Source: Elusimicrobia bacterium RIFCSPLOWO2_01_FULL_64_13
GTDB taxonomy: Bacteria > Elusimicrobiota > Elusimicrobia > 2-02-FULL-39-32
Direction of reading: 5' to 3'
DNA: 8,122 nucleotides
NCBI GenBank assembly: GCA_001800095.1
Contig: MGUT01000021.1
Location: forward strand, 1,670 to 9,791
This document shows, one piece after another, positions 7,102 to 8,122 of this stretch. A program made the position numbers and the translations under genes. Numbering within the stretch: the stretch's first letter is position 1; the number at the start of each line of letters is the position of its first letter. A model generated the notes under the pieces. That model saw only the letters and a list, made by a program, of their open reading frames with translations. It had not been told where the DNA came from and made no database searches.

Positions 7102-7696
7102 TTTCACTCCAGTTTGCCTCGGTCATAATTTCCAAAACACGATCATAATTCGCGGTATAAATTACTTTCCCCTTCTTTTCAAATATAATTTTTGGATTCT
7201 CGGATGAATTGTCAAACATTATCAAGTAGTCAATCAATGGCAAATACATATGAAAAAGATTATCCAAAGTTTTAGCGAACCGCCTGCGGACAATTTCGGC
7301 AGGCACATTGTGCCCCCCTTCACGTACCCGCTCCCTAATTCTTTCAATGGCAAGTTTATAGTTCGGAATCCACAGATAAAATAAATGTACTCGGTAACCC
7401 ATCTTTTTTATCCGCCGGAGAAGGACGCTGTAGCTTCGTCCCGAGAGCGTCGTTTCAAATGCAAAATCTTTCTTTGATTCTGATAATTCCTTGATCCTCT
7501 GCAACACGATACGGCTGGCTTGAATAACCATCTTGTCCGAATTGAGAGGAGACAAACCGCTTGCGATCAAGTCCGCATTGATGAAATCAATATGGCGACC
7601 TGCATATTTGGGTAGAAATTTCCGGGCAAACGTGGTTTTGCCGGACCCATTGGAACCCGCAACAATATATACGGTCGGTTTTTGCCTTTTACTCAT
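7091..7696 (-). CDS. Zeta-toxin family / COG4185-type P-loop kinase
   Basis: This 201-residue protein matches the short zeta-toxin-like kinases, whose better-studied relatives (zeta, PezT) phosphorylate UDP-N-acetylglucosamine and block wall synthesis. The Walker A loop is G14-SNGS-G19-K20-T21, preceded by the strand VYIVA. FINADLIASGLSP (38-50) holds D42, the likely catalytic aspartate, and AFETTLSGRSY (79-89) carries E81-T82-T83, a family signature. A basic stretch RERVREGGHNVPAEIVRRRF (121-140) probably contacts phosphate. Full length and motifs suggest an active enzyme. The ATG at 7696 is the first possible start after a stop three codons upstream, with only a weak ribosome binding site. 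The gene is clearly AT-richer than the gcv operon, which suggests transfer. No antitoxin is upstream; a 49-residue gene overlaps its end. Its actual substrate is not known from sequence. Confidence 0.88.
   Translation of the reverse strand: MSKRQKPTVYIVAGSNGSGKTTFARKFLPKYAGRHIDFINADLIASGLSPLNSDKMVIQASRIVLQRIKELSESKKDFAFETTLSGRSYSVLLRRIKKMGYRVHLFYLWIPNYKLAIERIRERVREGGHNVPAEIVRRRFAKTLDNLFHMYLPLIDYLIMFDNSSENPKIIFEKKGKVIYTANYDRVLEIMTEANWSENEK
7107..7110 (-). promoter_or_regulatory. Shine-Dalgarno of the 49-residue partner gene
   Basis: GGAG on the minus strand sits five bases before the ATG at 7101 and within the 3' coding end of the zeta-type kinase gene. It supports the ATG and argues that the small frame is translated. 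Confidence 0.6.
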
Positions 7697-7745
7697 GGCT
7701 AATCACTTGATCCGTCCATCACCTGCTTCAAAGTGGCGGGGAAAC

Positions 7746-7765
7746 CTTGAATTTCACAATTTAAG
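7746..7765. repeat. Inverted repeat upstream of the zeta-type kinase gene
   Basis: CTTGAATT-TCAC-AATTTAAG forms an 8-pair stem (one G-T) with a 4-base loop, about 50 bases before the kinase start. It could be an operator for autoregulation of the toxin module or a weak hairpin; the sequence does not decide between them. Confidence 0.35.
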
Positions 7766-7779
7766 CAAGTCTTTTCTAA

Positions 7780-7833
7780 GCGGGGACGCACCGTCTCTTA
7801 TTCCAAGGCGGGGACGCATTTTTCTCTTATTCC
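7780..7833 (+). repeat. Two tandem imperfect copies of a GCGGGGACGCA...TCTCTTATTCC unit
   Basis: Copy one (7780-7804, 25 bases) and copy two (7808-7833, 26 bases) share an identical GCGGGGACGCA head and TCTCTTATTCC tail, with 3 or 4 differing bases between. Their spacing is 28 bases. The GGGGACG core recalls REP-like repeats seen with REP-associated tyrosine transposases in some genomes, which is recollection and not a database result. No transposase is present. Confidence 0.65.
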
Positions 7834-7864
7834 TACTTTTATAAGGAAAAAATACAGTCCCCGC
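7808..7864. repeat. Imperfect palindrome bounded by GCGGGGAC / GTCCCCGC
   Basis: GCGGGGAC at 7808-7815 is exactly reverse-complemented by GTCCCCGC at 7857-7864. The interior is a T-rich left arm (7819-7828) and an A-rich right arm (7845-7851) that pair partly. The structure resembles a REP hairpin and lies just downstream of the tRNA gene on the minus strand, where it could also help end transcription. Confidence 0.55.
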
Positions 7865-7889
7865 AATCTTAAGACACTTTTTTTAAGGA

Positions 7890-7967
7890 TGGCGGGGACG
7901 AAGGGATTTGAACCCTCGATCTCTGCCTTGACAGGGCAGCGTGTTAACCAGGCTACACCACGTCCCC
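7890..7967 (-). tRNA. tRNA-Asp (anticodon GUC), CCA encoded
   Basis: The minus strand folds as a full cloverleaf: acceptor GGGGACG with CGTCCCC (7 pairs), D stem GTGT/ACAC, anticodon stem CTGCC/GGCAG with loop CTGTCAA, a 5-base variable loop, and T arm GAGGG-TTCAAAT-CCCTT. The anticodon is GTC (+ strand 7930-7932). The discriminator is G, as expected for tRNA-Asp, and CCA is encoded at 7892-7890. Position 38 is A, where the bacterial tRNA-Asp I know has C. A promoter lies just upstream, so this appears to be a single-gene transcription unit. The 3' end, ten bases of which match the GGCGGGGACG repeat at 7807-7816, faces the accessory island. Confidence 0.96.
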
Positions 7968-7968
7968 A

Positions 7969-7980
7969 AAATCCGGATTT
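7969..7980. repeat. Perfect 12-base palindrome at the tRNA 5' edge
   Basis: AAATCCGGATTT is fully self-complementary and lies between the predicted tRNA transcription start (about 7983) and the first base of the mature tRNA (7967). It falls within the 5' leader that RNase P would remove. Function unknown; it may be chance. Confidence 0.3.
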
Positions 7981-7989
7981 GAAACAATC

Positions 7990-8018
7990 ATCATAACAAA
8001 ATGACCGTATTTTGACAA
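7990..8018 (-). promoter_or_regulatory. Sigma-70 promoter of tRNA-Asp
   Basis: On the minus strand TTGTCA (+ 8013-8018), a 17-base spacer and TATGAT (+ 7990-7995) each differ by one base from consensus. Predicted start is near 7983, leaving a leader of about 16 bases before the tRNA. Its -35 box overlaps that of the divergent plus-strand promoter by five bases. Confidence 0.75.
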
Positions 8019-8040
8019 GTTGGTCCGGGGTCTGTAGAAT
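8012..8040 (+). promoter_or_regulatory. Sigma-70 promoter of the TRAM-domain methyltransferase gene
   Basis: A perfect TTGACA (8012-8017), a 17-base spacer and TAGAAT (8035-8040) precede the ATG at 8047 by only six bases. The expected transcription start falls on or next to the ATG, so the mRNA would be leaderless or nearly so. Confidence 0.72.
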
Positions 8041-8046
8041 AACCTG

Positions 8047-8122
8047 ATGGAAATATTGACGGGAAACCGGTTCGAGGCCACTGTCGGCAAGCTCGCCCTG
8101 GTGGGCGACGGCATCGCCCGCC
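8047..8122 (+). CDS. TRAM-domain class I RNA methyltransferase, RlmD/TrmA-like; first 25 codons only
   Basis: The visible start reads MEILTGNRFEATVGKLALVGDGIAR. The pattern of an N-terminal TRAM domain with KLALxGDGIAR is typical of the RumA/RlmD/TrmA uracil-5 methyltransferases, which methylate uridines in 23S rRNA or tRNA using S-adenosylmethionine. The catalytic domain and any iron-sulfur cysteines lie outside the window, so the exact target cannot be named. The ATG at 8047 is the first ordinary start after an in-frame TAG at 8035, which overlaps the -10 box. No Shine-Dalgarno is visible upstream, and the promoter spacing points to a leaderless message. The gene is divergent from tRNA-Asp. 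Confidence 0.78.
   Translation, partial: MEILTGNRFEATVGKLALVGDGIAR

Noticed and set aside
6944..7207. Plus-strand 87-codon hydrophobic frame
   Set aside because: It is antisense to the 49-residue gene and the kinase 3' end, and its hydrophobicity comes from reading lysine-rich codons backwards.
7533..7844. Plus-strand open frame of about 103 codons across the kinase start and the repeats
   Set aside because: It runs antisense through the kinase N-terminus and then reads through the tandem repeats; no motif or ribosome binding site.
7780..7864. CRISPR array
   Set aside because: Only two direct copies plus one inverted copy, with nearly no spacer between them.
7836..7889. Classical rho-independent terminator for tRNA-Asp
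   Set aside because: There is a T-run on the minus strand, but no strong G+C stem directly before it; the GCGGGGAC palindrome is spaced too widely to call.

Overview
The window looks like a chromosomal segment from a high-GC bacterium with a Gram-negative type envelope. Most of it is dense coding sequence with short overlaps: a 60-base sample at 5701-5760 is about 73% G+C. A lipid A-type acyltransferase argues for a diderm. The glycine decarboxylase P-protein is split into two genes (gcvPA and gcvPB) instead of the single long GcvP of Escherichia coli; this occurs in many bacteria and archaea outside the enteric group. I cannot assign a genus. An uncultivated or Deltaproteobacteria-like lineage is possible but is only a guess.

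Layout. Bases 1-5806 on the minus strand form a tight operon, in transcription order lpdA, lipA, gcvT, gcvH, gcvPA and gcvPB, with gcvPB running off the left edge. A lysophospholipid/lipid A acyltransferase gene (5803-6894 or shorter) lies immediately upstream and overlaps lpdA by 4 bases, so it is probably co-transcribed. Bases about 6770-7865 are an AT-rich accessory island (7141-7200 is about 28% G+C). It holds a zeta-toxin-type kinase gene, a 49-codon partner gene overlapping its 3' end, and several copies of a short GGGGACG-core repeat on both sides. To the right are a tRNA-Asp(GUC) gene on the minus strand and the first 25 codons of a TRAM-domain RNA methyltransferase on the plus strand. 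These two are divergent, and their promoters appear to share overlapping -35 boxes.

How the genes work together. GcvP (A plus B) decarboxylates glycine and passes the aminomethyl group to lipoylated GcvH. GcvT moves the one-carbon unit to tetrahydrofolate and releases ammonia. Lpd reoxidises the lipoyl arm with NAD+. LipA inserts the two sulfurs that make the lipoyl group on GcvH. The operon therefore encodes the complete glycine cleavage system plus the last step of cofactor assembly; no octanoyl/lipoyl transferase (LipB, LipM or LplA) is visible.

Most worth a second look are the toxin-first module with its small downstream partner, the repeat-bounded island that seems to have reached the 5' end of the acyltransferase gene, and the very compact divergent promoter pair. 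I do not see a clearly new multi-gene system; the core of the window is a well-known pathway.
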